Source: JAZLIT01 sp045617525 (GTDB taxonomy: Bacteria; Bacillota; Bacilli; Bacillales_A; Planococcaceae). Taken from it: a DNA stretch of 18,295 nucleotides. This document shows positions 7,513 through 15,171 of this stretch, piece by piece. Positions within the stretch are counted from its first letter, which is position 1. Each line of letters starts with the position of its first letter. The stretch spans positions 1 through 18,295 of the forward strand of contig JAZLIT010000223.1 of NCBI GenBank assembly GCA_045617525.1. The letters are read 5' to 3'. The notes beneath the pieces were generated by a model. It searched no databases. It was not told the DNA's origin and saw nothing but the letters and a program-made list of their open reading frames with translations. The position numbers and the translations under genes were made by a program.

Positions 7513-8799
7513 TTATGCCCAGATTTCATTTACAACATTCGTTTGTTCACGTGCTGGGCCAACCGAAAACGTCATTAAATTAATTCCTGTTAACTCTATT
7601 ACACGTTCAACATAGCGGCGTGCATTTTCAGGTAATTCTTCTAATGTACGTACACCCGTAATATCTTCTGACCAGCCTGGAAGTTCTTCATAAACTGGTT
7701 TACATTGCTCAATAATATGAAGATTTGCTGGGTATTCTGTAATAATCTCACCCTTATAATCGTAAGCTGTACAAATTTTTACCGTTTCAAGACCGGATAA
7801 AACATCAATTGAGTTTAGTGCTAGATCCGTAATACCTGAAACTCGACGTGAGTGACGTACGACTACAGTATCAAACCAACCAATTCGACGTGGGCGACCA
7901 GTAGTTGTTCCATACTCACGACCTACTTCTCGAATTTGTTGGCCAACTTCATCAAATAACTCAGATGGGAAAGGACCATCACCTACACGGGAGGTATAGG
8001 CTTTACATACACCCACTACCCGCTGCACTGCGTTAGGACCAACTCCCGCACCAATTGCAACACCACCTGCAACAGGATTGGATGATGTAACAAATGGATA
8101 TGTACCTTGGTCGACATCAAGCATAACGCCTTGTGCACCCTCAAATAATACTTTCCCGCCTTCATCTAAAATATCATTTAAAACTTTCGAAGTGTCTGTT
8201 ACATACTTGGCTAATTGTTGGCCGTATTCATAGTACTCTTCAAAAATATCATCAAAATTCAATCCATCAACTTCATAAAACTTTTCAAATAAACGGTTTT
8301 TAAGCGCTAAATTATCTGTTAATTTCTGTTCAAATACTTCTTTATCTAATAAATCTGCCATACGAATTCCCATACGCGCCACCTTATCTTGATAACATGG
8401 GCCAATTCCTTTTGCAGTCGTTCCAATTTTCTTATCACCACGACTTTTTTCTTCGACGATGTCTTGATGAATATGATAGGGCAAAATCACATGTGCACGA
8501 TTTGATATACGTAAATTAGACGTATCAATTCCGCGACCATGTAAACCAGTTAATTCGGTAACAAGTGATTTAGGATTAACAACTAATCCATTTCCAATCA
8601 CTGATATTTTATCTGCATAAAATATACCTGAAGGAATTAAATGAAGCTTATATGTCTCGTCAGCTATCTTGATTGTGTGACCTGCATTATCGCCTCCAGC
8701 AAAGCGAGCAATCGCATCTGCCTTTTTTGATAGGAAATCGGTAATTTTACCTTTCCCTTCATCTCCCCACTGCGTACCTACAACAACTACTGATGTCAT
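7513..8799 (-). CDS. purA: Adenylosuccinate synthetase
   Basis: PurA joins IMP and aspartate with GTP to give adenylosuccinate, the first committed step from IMP to AMP, in the cytoplasm. The 428-aa protein is the normal length. The N-terminal signature WGDEGKGK (residues 11-18) includes the catalytic aspartate D13, the NAGHTI motif carries the catalytic histidine H41, and the GPCYQDK, QGVMLDVDQGTYPFVTS and RPRRIGW segments of the family are present. The start is the ATG at 8799, 8 bp after GGAGG; an in-frame GTG at 8808 overlaps the ribosome site itself and is rejected. The gene has its own promoter (8859-8888) and terminator and is not part of the upstream dnaC operon. Confidence 0.98.
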   Translation of the reverse strand: MTSVVVVGTQWGDEGKGKITDFLSKKADAIARFAGGDNAGHTIKIADETYKLHLIPSGIFYADKISVIGNGLVVNPKSLVTELTGLHGRGIDTSNLRISNRAHVILPYHIHQDIVEEKSRGDKKIGTTAKGIGPCYQDKVARMGIRMADLLDKEVFEQKLTDNLALKNRLFEKFYEVDGLNFDDIFEEYYEYGQQLAKYVTDTSKVLNDILDEGGKVLFEGAQGVMLDVDQGTYPFVTSSNPVAGGVAIGAGVGPNAVQRVVGVCKAYTSRVGDGPFPSELFDEVGQQIREVGREYGTTTGRPRRIGWFDTVVVRHSRRVSGITDLALNSIDVLSGLETVKICTAYDYKGEIITEYPANLHIIEQCKPVYEELPGWSEDITGVRTLEELPENARRYVERVIELTGINLMTFSVGPAREQTNVVNEIWA

Positions 8800-8858
8800 A
8801 CCGTGCACCTCCGAAGACGTCTAAAACGCCTTGTTTATGAAATTGCTGAAACACTAGT

Positions 8859-8888
8859 ATTGTATCAATGATTTTTGATAGAAGTCAA
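8859..8888 (-). promoter_or_regulatory. Sigma-A promoter of purA
   Basis: On the minus strand TTGACT (8888-8883) and TACAAT (8864-8859) are 18 bp apart, with a TG one base before the -10 box (extended -10). Each box matches the consensus at five of six positions. It lies about 60 bp before the purA start codon, right after the dnaC terminator. Confidence 0.8.
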
Positions 8889-8889
8889 C

Positions 8890-8937
8890 AAAAAACACGA
8901 ACATGTAATGTATGTTTATACATAAATGTTCGTGTTT
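8890..8937 (-). terminator. Rho-independent terminator of the yybS-gdpP-rplI-dnaC operon
   Basis: On the minus strand AAACACGAACAT (arm 8926-8937) pairs perfectly with ATGTTCGTGTTT (arm 8893-8904), and the inner TATGT/ACATA extends the hairpin. A T-run follows (A-run 8890-8895 on the plus strand). It begins 6 bp after the dnaC stop. Its arms also resemble PurR boxes (see findings). Confidence 0.88.
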
Positions 8938-8943
8938 GGAAGA

Positions 8944-10305
8944 TTAATCTCTTGGTGCAGGCGCTGTATGCTGCGACCAATCGACGTTTAAAAACTTATT
9001 AAATTCTTTACGGAATGCTAATGTTACAGTACCTGTTGGACCGTTACGTTGCTTAGCAATAATAATTTCAATCATATTTTTACTTTCTGATTCTTTATCA
9101 TAATAATCATCACGGTAAAGGAACGCCACGATGTCAGCATCTTGCTCAATAGATCCTGACTCACGAAGGTCACTCATCATTGGTCTCTTGTCTTGTCGTT
9201 GCTCTACTCCACGCGATAACTGTGATAATGCCACGACAGGAACTTGTAATTCTCTCGCAAGTCCCTTTAATAAACGTGAAATCTCAGAAACTTCTTGTTG
9301 ACGGTTCTCCCCAGCTTTTCCACTACCTTGGATTAACTGCAGATAATCGATTAAAATCATACCTAAGCCATGCTCTTGCTTTAAACGACGACACTTAGCA
9401 CGAATTTCATTAACTCGTACACCCGGTGTATCATCAATGAAAATACCTGCCCCGGACAGGCTACCCATCGCCATCATTAGCTTTTCCCAGTCATTATCTT
9501 CAAGTGCACCTGTACGTAACACCTGTGCGTCAATATTACCCTCTGCACAAAGCATACGCATTACAAGCTGCTCTGCCCCCATCTCTAGGGAGAAGATAGC
9601 TACATTTTCACGTTCTTTAACCGCAATACTTTGCGCAACATTTAATGCAAATGCAGTTTTACCAACCGAGGGACGAGCCGCAACAATAATTAAATCATTT
9701 CGTTGGAAACCAGCAGTCATACGGTCTAAGTCTGTAAATCCAGTTGCAATTCCGGTAATATCGCCTTCTCGATTTACTAGTTGTTCAATATTATCAAATG
9801 TATCAACAAGTACATCTTTAACATGTTTGAAGTCGCCAGCATTTTTGCGCTTCGCTACTTCCATTACACGCTTTTCAGCCTCAGATAAAAGTGTTTCCAC
9901 CTCATCCTCACCAGAATAGCCGTCTTCTAAAATTTTCGTGGCCACACCAATTAAACGTCTAATAATGGCCTTCTCTTCAACAATTTTTGCATAGTGTACA
10001 ATATTTGCCGCTGTAGGTACTGCATTCGCTAGCTCTGTGATATAGCCTAGCCCACCAACATCCTCAATCTCTTTCTTAGAAGAAAGTTCCTCGGCAATTG
10101 TTACGACATCTATCGCTTTTCCTTGATCACTTAAAGTTAGCATCGTTTGGAAAATTTTCTGATGTGAAGTTCGATAAAAATCTTCAGGAATTAAAATCTC
10201 TGATGCCGTAATTAACGCCTGTGGCTCAAGGAAAATGGCACCGATAACCGATTGCTCAGCTTCATGGTTATGCGGCGGAACGCGGTCCATCATGGATTCG
10301 TTCAT
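8944..10305 (-). CDS. dnaC: Replicative DNA helicase (DnaB family; DnaC in Bacillus)
   Basis: This is the hexameric replicative helicase that unwinds DNA at the fork and works with primase and the helicase loader. The 453-aa protein matches the Bacillus protein (454 aa) along its length. It has the N-terminal dimerisation domain beginning PPHNHEAEQSVIGAIF, a linker, and the RecA-like ATPase domain with Walker A ARPSVGKT (210-217), Walker B MILIDYLQL (316-324, D320), and the conserved DLRESGSIEQDAD segment (379-391). The ATG at 10305 is 8 bp after AAGGAG, and this ribosome site overlaps the end of rplI (12 bp gap), indicating an operon with rplI, gdpP and yybS. In most other bacteria the gene is called dnaB; Bacillus naming uses dnaC. 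Confidence 0.98.
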   Translation of the reverse strand: MNESMMDRVPPHNHEAEQSVIGAIFLEPQALITASEILIPEDFYRTSHQKIFQTMLTLSDQGKAIDVVTIAEELSSKKEIEDVGGLGYITELANAVPTAANIVHYAKIVEEKAIIRRLIGVATKILEDGYSGEDEVETLLSEAEKRVMEVAKRKNAGDFKHVKDVLVDTFDNIEQLVNREGDITGIATGFTDLDRMTAGFQRNDLIIVAARPSVGKTAFALNVAQSIAVKERENVAIFSLEMGAEQLVMRMLCAEGNIDAQVLRTGALEDNDWEKLMMAMGSLSGAGIFIDDTPGVRVNEIRAKCRRLKQEHGLGMILIDYLQLIQGSGKAGENRQQEVSEISRLLKGLARELQVPVVALSQLSRGVEQRQDKRPMMSDLRESGSIEQDADIVAFLYRDDYYDKESESKNMIEIIIAKQRNGPTGTVTLAFRKEFNKFLNVDWSQHTAPAPRD

Positions 10306-10317
10306 AGTGCTCGCTCC

Positions 10318-10761
10318 TTATTCCTCAGTTACTTGTACTTTTAGTGTTGCTTTAACTTCTTGGTGTAACTTTACTTCGATATTTGTGAAGCCTAAAGAAC
10401 GGATGCCATCGCAATCCATTTTACGCTTATCAATTTTAATACCATGTGATTTTTGCAATGCATCTGCAACTTGCTTTGTTGAAACCGATCCAAATAAACG
10501 ACCGCCTTCTCCTGATTTCGCTTTAACTTGAACTGTTAATGCTTCTAATTTTTCCTTTAAATCTTTTGCAGCTTGAAGCTCTGCTGCTACATGCTTTTCT
10601 TGTAAACGCTTTTGACCCTGTAATTGGCTTATTGCTTGATTCGTTGCTTCTGCAGCATGACCATTTTTAATTAAAAAGTTACGGCCATATCCTTCAGCCA
10701 CCTCTTTAATTTCACCTTTTTTTCCTGTTCCTTTTACATCTTTTAAGAATACTACTTTCAT
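10318..10761 (-). CDS. rplI: 50S ribosomal protein L9
   Basis: L9 binds 23S rRNA with its N-terminal domain and stretches between ribosomes through a long helix; it supports reading-frame accuracy. The 147-aa protein is the normal length. The signature is complete: MKVVFLKDVKGTGKKGEIKE, then GYGRNFLI (24-31), followed by the connecting helix (about 40-75) and the C-terminal domain with GRLFGSVS. Its start codon overlaps the gdpP stop by 4 bp (ATGA), a classical coupling arrangement, with GGGAG in the end of gdpP as ribosome site. dnaC follows after 12 bp. Confidence 0.98.
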   Translation of the reverse strand: MKVVFLKDVKGTGKKGEIKEVAEGYGRNFLIKNGHAAEATNQAISQLQGQKRLQEKHVAAELQAAKDLKEKLEALTVQVKAKSGEGGRLFGSVSTKQVADALQKSHGIKIDKRKMDCDGIRSLGFTNIEVKLHQEVKATLKVQVTEE

Positions 10762-12731
10762 CCTTCATTACTCCCTTCCATCACTTCTGTAATGGCATTG
10801 TTTAATTGTATTTTAACATCATCAATAGAGTGTGCTGCAATTTGAGTAGCCGCGTTTGTTAAGTGACCTCCGCCACCTAGCTTCTCCATTACGAGTTGTA
10901 CATTTATCTCACCTAATGACCTAGCACTAATGCCGATTAAACCATCCGCACGATGCGCAATCACAAATGCAACCGAAACATCCTTCATCGTTAATAATAT
11001 ATCAGCCGTTTGAGCAATTAACACAGAATCATATACTTTATTGTCTTCACCATGTGCAATCGCCATACTTGGGCGTATAAAGTTAACAGTTTGAATAATT
11101 TTAGAACGCGCAATATACGTATCCACATCTTCTTTTAAAAGACGTTGTACTAAAATTGTATCTGCACCATTTGTGCGTAAATACGAAGCAGCCTCGAATG
11201 TTCGAGCACCTGTGCGCAGTGTAAAGCTCTTCGTGTCAACAATAATCCCTGATAATAGGGCAGTCGACTCTAACATCGTCAGCTTATCATGCTTTGGCTG
11301 ATACTCTAAAAGCTCAGTTACGAGTTCTGCTGTTGATGATGCGTACGGCTCCATATAAACAAGCGTAGGATTTTTAACGAAATCCTCACCGCGACGATGA
11401 TGGTCTATGACAACAACCTTTTCCACTCGGCTAAATAATCGCTCATCAATCACCATGCCTGGCTTATGTGTATCAACAATTACTAGCAATGAGTTCACCG
11501 TAATTTGTGATAACGCCTCTTCTGGTGAAATGAATTTATCATAGAAGTTAGAACGCTCTTCTAATTCATTCATTAAGCGCTTTACACTACCGTTTAACTC
11601 ATCGAAATTAACGACAATATAACCTTCTACTTTATTCATATCCGCCATTTTACGAACACCCACGGCAGCACCAATCGCATCCATATCGGGATATTTATGA
11701 CCCATAACAAATATTTTATCACTACCTTGGATTAAATCACGCAGTGCATGTGAGATAACACGTGCTCTAACACGCGTACGCTTCTCTACAGGGTTCGTTT
11801 TACCACCGTAGAAACGTATTTTACCATTAGGCTGCTTAATTGCTACTTGATCGCCTCCACGCCCTAAAACAAGATCCAAACTCGATTGAGCAAGCTGCCC
11901 CAATTCAATAAGAGAAATTGAATCTGCCCCTACACCAATGCTTAAAGTTAATGATAAGTTTTTTTTCAGCGTACGTTCACGAATATTATCTAAAATTGAG
12001 AATTTCTCATTTTCTAATTTTGCTAAAATTGATTCATTTAATACTGCCATAAATCGATCTGAAGCCACACGTTTAACAAATACGCCCTCTTTTGCTGCCC
12101 ATTCATTAATAATAGATGTCACTAACGTATTTGTTATACTGCGTGCCTGATCATCCATTGTTGACGTCAGTTCATCATAATTATCAATAAATAGTATAGC
12201 TAATACGGTACGATCAGCAAAGTATTGTGTTTCAATTTCAATCTGCTCTGTTACATCAAAGAAGTACAATAACTTTTCTTCTGGTTTATAAAATACACGA
12301 TACTTACGATCACGAACAGTAATCGTAATTTCCCGCTTCTCTTCCGGCTTCATTAAACTGTACATACCTTCTGAAAGAATAAATAAATCCTCACCGATAA
12401 GTGTTTCTGCATCGAGCATTTGCATCATAAATGGATTTGCCCATTCAATTTTATATTGACCATTAATTAATAAAATACCAATTGGTAACCCTAAAAACGC
12501 CTCTTCACCAACATTTTTCATACGAAATGATAGCGATTCAATATAACGCTCTGTTTTATCATACGCAACTTTTTCTACAGACCATGCGTACCATACAATC
12601 GTGCAATAAACGATTAAATATAATAGTCCAATCCACACATTCCAGAGAATCATAATTGAAGCTGGAATTAATCCAAAAATGGATAATATTAATAGCGGAT
12701 ATCGAATTGTACGCTTACGAAAAATCCCCAT
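10758..12731 (-). CDS. gdpP: Cyclic-di-AMP phosphodiesterase GdpP (YybT)
   Basis: GdpP hydrolyses cyclic-di-AMP to pApA, controlling a second messenger for potassium and osmotic balance, cell wall and beta-lactam tolerance. The 657-aa protein has two transmembrane helices (about 11-30 and 33-50), a PAS-like domain (about 75-165), a degenerate GGDEF domain (about 172-300, with SDRF in place of the GGDEF motif), and DHH/DHHA1 domains (about 335-650). Metal ligands are visible: H345, D349 and D351 in MGHKYPDMDAIG, D420, the DHH motif at 443-445, and D499. The substrate-binding GGGGH is at 619-623. The enzyme should be active. Start: ATG 8 bp after AAGGAG, 12 bp after the yybS stop. It overlaps rplI by 4 bp. 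Confidence 0.97.
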   Translation of the reverse strand: MGIFRKRTIRYPLLILSIFGLIPASIMILWNVWIGLLYLIVYCTIVWYAWSVEKVAYDKTERYIESLSFRMKNVGEEAFLGLPIGILLINGQYKIEWANPFMMQMLDAETLIGEDLFILSEGMYSLMKPEEKREITITVRDRKYRVFYKPEEKLLYFFDVTEQIEIETQYFADRTVLAILFIDNYDELTSTMDDQARSITNTLVTSIINEWAAKEGVFVKRVASDRFMAVLNESILAKLENEKFSILDNIRERTLKKNLSLTLSIGVGADSISLIELGQLAQSSLDLVLGRGGDQVAIKQPNGKIRFYGGKTNPVEKRTRVRARVISHALRDLIQGSDKIFVMGHKYPDMDAIGAAVGVRKMADMNKVEGYIVVNFDELNGSVKRLMNELEERSNFYDKFISPEEALSQITVNSLLVIVDTHKPGMVIDERLFSRVEKVVVIDHHRRGEDFVKNPTLVYMEPYASSTAELVTELLEYQPKHDKLTMLESTALLSGIIVDTKSFTLRTGARTFEAASYLRTNGADTILVQRLLKEDVDTYIARSKIIQTVNFIRPSMAIAHGEDNKVYDSVLIAQTADILLTMKDVSVAFVIAHRADGLIGISARSLGEINVQLVMEKLGGGGHLTNAATQIAAHSIDDVKIQLNNAITEVMEGSNEG

Positions 12732-12743
12732 TCTTTCAGCTCC

Positions 12744-13682
12744 TTATATTTTCGTCTTTCCTGCAATAAATTTACGTATGTCAAATCCTAAATCAATAAC
12801 TCCAACTAACAATACAATTGAATAAAACGGAATTGAAAAAAATGCTGCTACTCCCTTTAAAAATTTCGGCAATTTTGCTTCGTCAATTGCAAAGAAAATT
12901 AACGATACCCCTTGTAACGTTAATAATACCCATAACACGAAGGAGAAGTTCAGTGTAATTACATATAACATCGTACCCATCTCAGGTTGAATAAATAACG
13001 TAATTGTTAATACGATTAAGTAGTACCACAATAATGCTTTCGGTAAGCGCATATGCTTAAATTCATTAAATTTTGGTACTTCTACTTTTAGACGCTTTAA
13101 GAGCGGTAAATTAACTGAAATAACTATAAAGGCTAACATAAATACACTTAGTGTAATAGCAGCTGGCAATGATGTATCTATCATTTTAAACATTTGATCT
13201 AGCGTTTCCTGTGTAACGACAACCTGACCTGTCATATCCTCTGCCATAGTGACCATTTCAGTATAACTATCACGCGCTAATTGTAGCGAATCACGAAGAA
13301 GATCAACGCCAAGTAATTGTAAAGAAATAAGGTATTGCAAGGCAAATGTAATAAGTAATGTTAACCCGGTAGAAATTAATAAAAAGATTTTTGATTTCTT
13401 TCTTCTTAAAGAATCACCAATTGCCACACCCACTGCTGCAAATATCAATGCGAATGGGATAATAATTAGTCCACCTAAGAAAAAGCTTATAACAACAGCA
13501 ATAGCCATAATAAAAATCGATGATGAAAGCTCGTATTTAGCGCTATACCATGCAATTGGTAACGGTGACAATAGCGCAACAATATAGATAACTGGTATAT
13601 AGTACGCAATGGCCATTAGTATGGAAAATAGTGCAATCATCATAGCGCCATGAGTAAGCTGCTTTGTTTGATTATTGGGCAT
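12744..13682 (-). CDS. yybS: YybS, DUF2232 multi-pass membrane protein
   Basis: This 312-aa integral membrane protein has about eight hydrophobic segments (for example near residues 13-45, 52-90, 98-122, 175-198, 217-235, 240-265 and 280-300). It belongs to the DUF2232/YybS family by its position before gdpP and its topology. The family resembles membrane components of transport systems, but the function is unknown and no catalytic motif is seen. A good ribosome site (AAGGAAGG, 6 bp spacing) precedes the ATG. It is the first gene of the operon yybS-gdpP-rplI-dnaC; the fixed link with gdpP suggests a role around cyclic-di-AMP or membrane signalling, which is inference only. Confidence 0.88.
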   Translation of the reverse strand: MPNNQTKQLTHGAMMIALFSILMAIAYYIPVIYIVALLSPLPIAWYSAKYELSSSIFIMAIAVVISFFLGGLIIIPFALIFAAVGVAIGDSLRRKKSKIFLLISTGLTLLITFALQYLISLQLLGVDLLRDSLQLARDSYTEMVTMAEDMTGQVVVTQETLDQMFKMIDTSLPAAITLSVFMLAFIVISVNLPLLKRLKVEVPKFNEFKHMRLPKALLWYYLIVLTITLFIQPEMGTMLYVITLNFSFVLWVLLTLQGVSLIFFAIDEAKLPKFLKGVAAFFSIPFYSIVLLVGVIDLGFDIRKFIAGKTKI

Positions 13683-13729
13683 GAAAAACCTTCCTTTTCC
13701 TAATTCAATAAACTTTTTCTTGCCTATTC

Positions 13730-13758
13730 ATTGTACCATTTTTTTTAGTAGGCGGAAA
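13730..13758 (-). promoter_or_regulatory. Promoter of the yybS-gdpP-rplI-dnaC operon
   Basis: TACAAT (13735-13730) is preceded by TG at extended -10 spacing. The -35 position 17 bp upstream reads TTTCCG, a weak match that overlaps the T-run of the rpsR terminator. Position about 50 bp before yybS is suitable. Confidence 0.55.
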
Positions 13759-13794
13759 AAAAACCGATCAAATCGATAAACGATTTAATCGGTT
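13756..13794 (-). terminator. Rho-independent terminator of the rpsF-ssb-rpsR operon
   Basis: On the minus strand a 14-bp stem (arms 13781-13794 and 13762-13775, one G-U pair, 5-nt loop) is followed by a run of T (A-run 13756-13763 on the plus strand). It lies 38 bp after the rpsR stop. Confidence 0.92.
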
Positions 13795-13802
13795 TCCAAA
13801 CG

Positions 13803-13822
13803 GCTAACTCTGAATAGTTAGC
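13803..13822. repeat. Second hairpin between rpsR and its terminator
   Basis: GCTAACT (13803-13809) and AGTTAGC (13816-13822) form a 7-bp stem with a 6-nt loop. It has no T-tract. It stands directly before the main terminator, so the rpsR mRNA would end in two hairpins in tandem. Confidence 0.55.
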
Positions 13823-13831
13823 AGCATTTAA

Positions 13832-14068
13832 TTATTTTTCTTCTGCAACGAATGGTAATAAAGCCATAATACGAGAAACTTTGATTGCAGATGTAAGTCT
13901 ACGTTGGTATTTAGCTGAAGTACCTGTTACGCGACGTGGTAAAATTTTACCGCGCTCAGAGATGAATTTCTTTAAAAGATCTACATCTTTGTAATCGATG
14001 TGCGTAATGTTGTTAGAAGTGAAGTAGCAAACTTTACGGCGTTTGCGGCCTCCGCGACGTGGTGCCAT
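13832..14068 (-). CDS. rpsR: 30S ribosomal protein S18
   Basis: S18 binds the 30S platform as a heterodimer with S6. The 78-aa protein is the normal length, with a basic N-terminus (APRRGGRKRRK), the motif CYFTSNNITHIDYKDVD and the conserved SERGKILPRRVTGTSAKYQR segment. Only one cysteine is present, so it is the non-zinc form. The ATG follows AAAGGAGG with normal spacing. It is the last gene of rpsF-ssb-rpsR, 31 bp after ssb, and is followed by a strong terminator. Confidence 0.98.
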   Translation of the reverse strand: MAPRRGGRKRRKVCYFTSNNITHIDYKDVDLLKKFISERGKILPRRVTGTSAKYQRRLTSAIKVSRIMALLPFVAEEK

Positions 14069-14099
14069 TAGTGGTGTCCTCCTTTATATTATTATTTTC

Positions 14100-14675
14100 T
14101 TAGAACGGTAAATCGTCCTCAGAAACTTCGATTGGACCTTTGCTATTCGCAAATGGATCTTCATCGACACGTGTATAATTTTGCTGATTCTGAGGTGGTT
14201 GATTTTGTTGATATGAACCATAAGAATCCTGTGTTGGAGCATTACCACCACCGTATGATTGTTGTGGGGGCTTATTATAAGACGGCTGGCCGCCTCCATA
14301 ATTATTCTCTCCACCATACTGGTTGTTCGGTGATGCTTGTTGATTACCTGTACCACTGCGTGATTCTAAGAACTGCACAGCGTCAGCAACAACATCCGTC
14401 GTGTAAACACGCTTTCCATCTTGTCCTTCATAGCTACCTGTTTGAATACGACCTTCAACACCAATTAAACTTCCTTTTTTCATGAAGTTTGCAAGGTTTT
14501 CAGCTTGTTTTCTCCAAGCAATACAGCTAATGAAATCTGCTTCACGTTCACCTTGTTGGTTCGAAAATGTTCGGTTTACAGCAATTGTAAAACGAGCCAT
14601 TGGAACACCACTTGGCGTATAACGAAGCTCAGGATCTTTCGTAAGTCTTCCGACTAAAACGACACGGTTAATCAT
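14100..14675 (-). CDS. ssb: Single-stranded DNA-binding protein SSB
   Basis: SSB coats single-stranded DNA during replication, repair and recombination and recruits partner proteins through its tail. The 191-aa protein has an N-terminal OB-fold (about 1-106, beginning MINRVVLVGRLTKDPELRYT), a flexible linker rich in Gly, Gln, Asn and Pro (about 110-170), and the acidic tip ending in DDLPF that binds partner enzymes. The start is the ATG at 14675, 9 bp after GAGGAGG; an in-frame TTG at 14684 is too close to the ribosome site. Its position between rpsF and rpsR identifies it as the main SSB (SsbA type in Bacillus), not a plasmid or phage copy. Confidence 0.98.
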   Translation of the reverse strand: MINRVVLVGRLTKDPELRYTPSGVPMARFTIAVNRTFSNQQGEREADFISCIAWRKQAENLANFMKKGSLIGVEGRIQTGSYEGQDGKRVYTTDVVADAVQFLESRSGTGNQQASPNNQYGGENNYGGGQPSYNKPPQQSYGGGNAPTQDSYGSYQQNQPPQNQQNYTRVDEDPFANSKGPIEVSEDDLPF

Positions 14676-14712
14676 ATAGTACAACCTCCTCTTTACAGCA
14701 TTTTGTTAAAAA

Positions 14713-15003
14713 TTATTTTTCTTCTTGACGAACAGCGATGTGACGGATAATGTCTTCGCTGATGTTAGCAAGACGAGTGAATTCGTTGATAGCTTGTGTA
14801 TCAGCATTGATTTTCACGATTTGGTAGAAACCTTCACGGAAGTCATTGATTTCGTAAGCTAAGCGACGTTTACCCCACTCTTTTGCTTCTGTAATTTCAG
14901 CACCGTTAGAAGTTAGGATTTCGTTGAAACGTTCAACTAAAGCTTTCTTCGCATCGTCTTCGATGTTCGGGCGGATAATGTACATTAATTCATACTTTCT
15001 CAT
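14713..15003 (-). CDS. rpsF: 30S ribosomal protein S6
   Basis: S6 pairs with S18 on the 30S platform. The 96-aa protein begins MRKYELMYIIRPN and contains the conserved WGKRRLAYEI (about 61-70) and EGFYQIV segments. The start is the ATG at 15003, preceded by a near-perfect ribosome site AAGGAGGTG with 9 bp spacing. A longer in-frame reading to 15054 would translate through this ribosome site and lacks a site of its own, so it is rejected. First gene of rpsF-ssb-rpsR; the gap to ssb is 37 bp. The leader (15004-15081) can fold so as to hide the ribosome site, which suggests feedback control by S6-S18. Confidence 0.98.
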   Translation of the reverse strand: MRKYELMYIIRPNIEDDAKKALVERFNEILTSNGAEITEAKEWGKRRLAYEINDFREGFYQIVKINADTQAINEFTRLANISEDIIRHIAVRQEEK

Positions 15004-15015
15004 TTGTCTTTGCAC

Positions 15016-15058
15016 CTCCTTATGGACTAGGCTCTCCTGACAAGCAGGGAGCAAGGAG
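15016..15058 (-). promoter_or_regulatory. Structured rpsF leader, possible S6:S18 autoregulatory element
   Basis: On the minus strand CTCCTT (15058-15053) can pair with AAGGAG of the ribosome site (15021-15016). This encloses a hairpin GCTCCCTG-loop CTTGT-CAGG-A-GAGC (15052-15031). The outer helix would block translation initiation. S6:S18-binding leaders upstream of rpsF are known in many bacteria; I do not find the CCG trinucleotide described for that motif, so the assignment is uncertain. Confidence 0.5.
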
Positions 15059-15087
15059 TAAGTAACTTGTGTTACTCACATCAATGA

Positions 15088-15116
15088 ATTGTATCACAAT
15101 TTAAATGCACGTGCAA
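15088..15116 (-). promoter_or_regulatory. Sigma-A promoter of rpsF-ssb-rpsR
   Basis: TTGCAC (15116-15111) and TACAAT (15093-15088) are exactly 17 bp apart, and a TG one base before the -10 box makes it an extended -10. Transcription would start near 15081, giving a leader of about 78 nt, long for the window and able to fold. Confidence 0.85.
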
Positions 15117-15171
15117 CTATGATACTTCTTATAGTAACTATATAATTTTCAATTAGAGAGGGTGTAATTCG

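Noticed and set aside
9437..9919. 160-aa plus-strand reading frame opposite dnaC
   Set aside because: It is antisense to the highly conserved helicase ATPase domain and has Ser/Ile-rich composition typical of a shadow frame.
14084..14356. 90-aa minus-strand reading frame inside ssb
   Set aside because: It is an alternative frame of the Gln/Asn/Gly-rich ssb linker, with low-complexity composition and no ribosome site.
15004..15054. Longer rpsF start with 17 extra residues
   Set aside because: It reads through the AAGGAGGTG ribosome site and leader hairpin; S6 proteins start at MRKYE.
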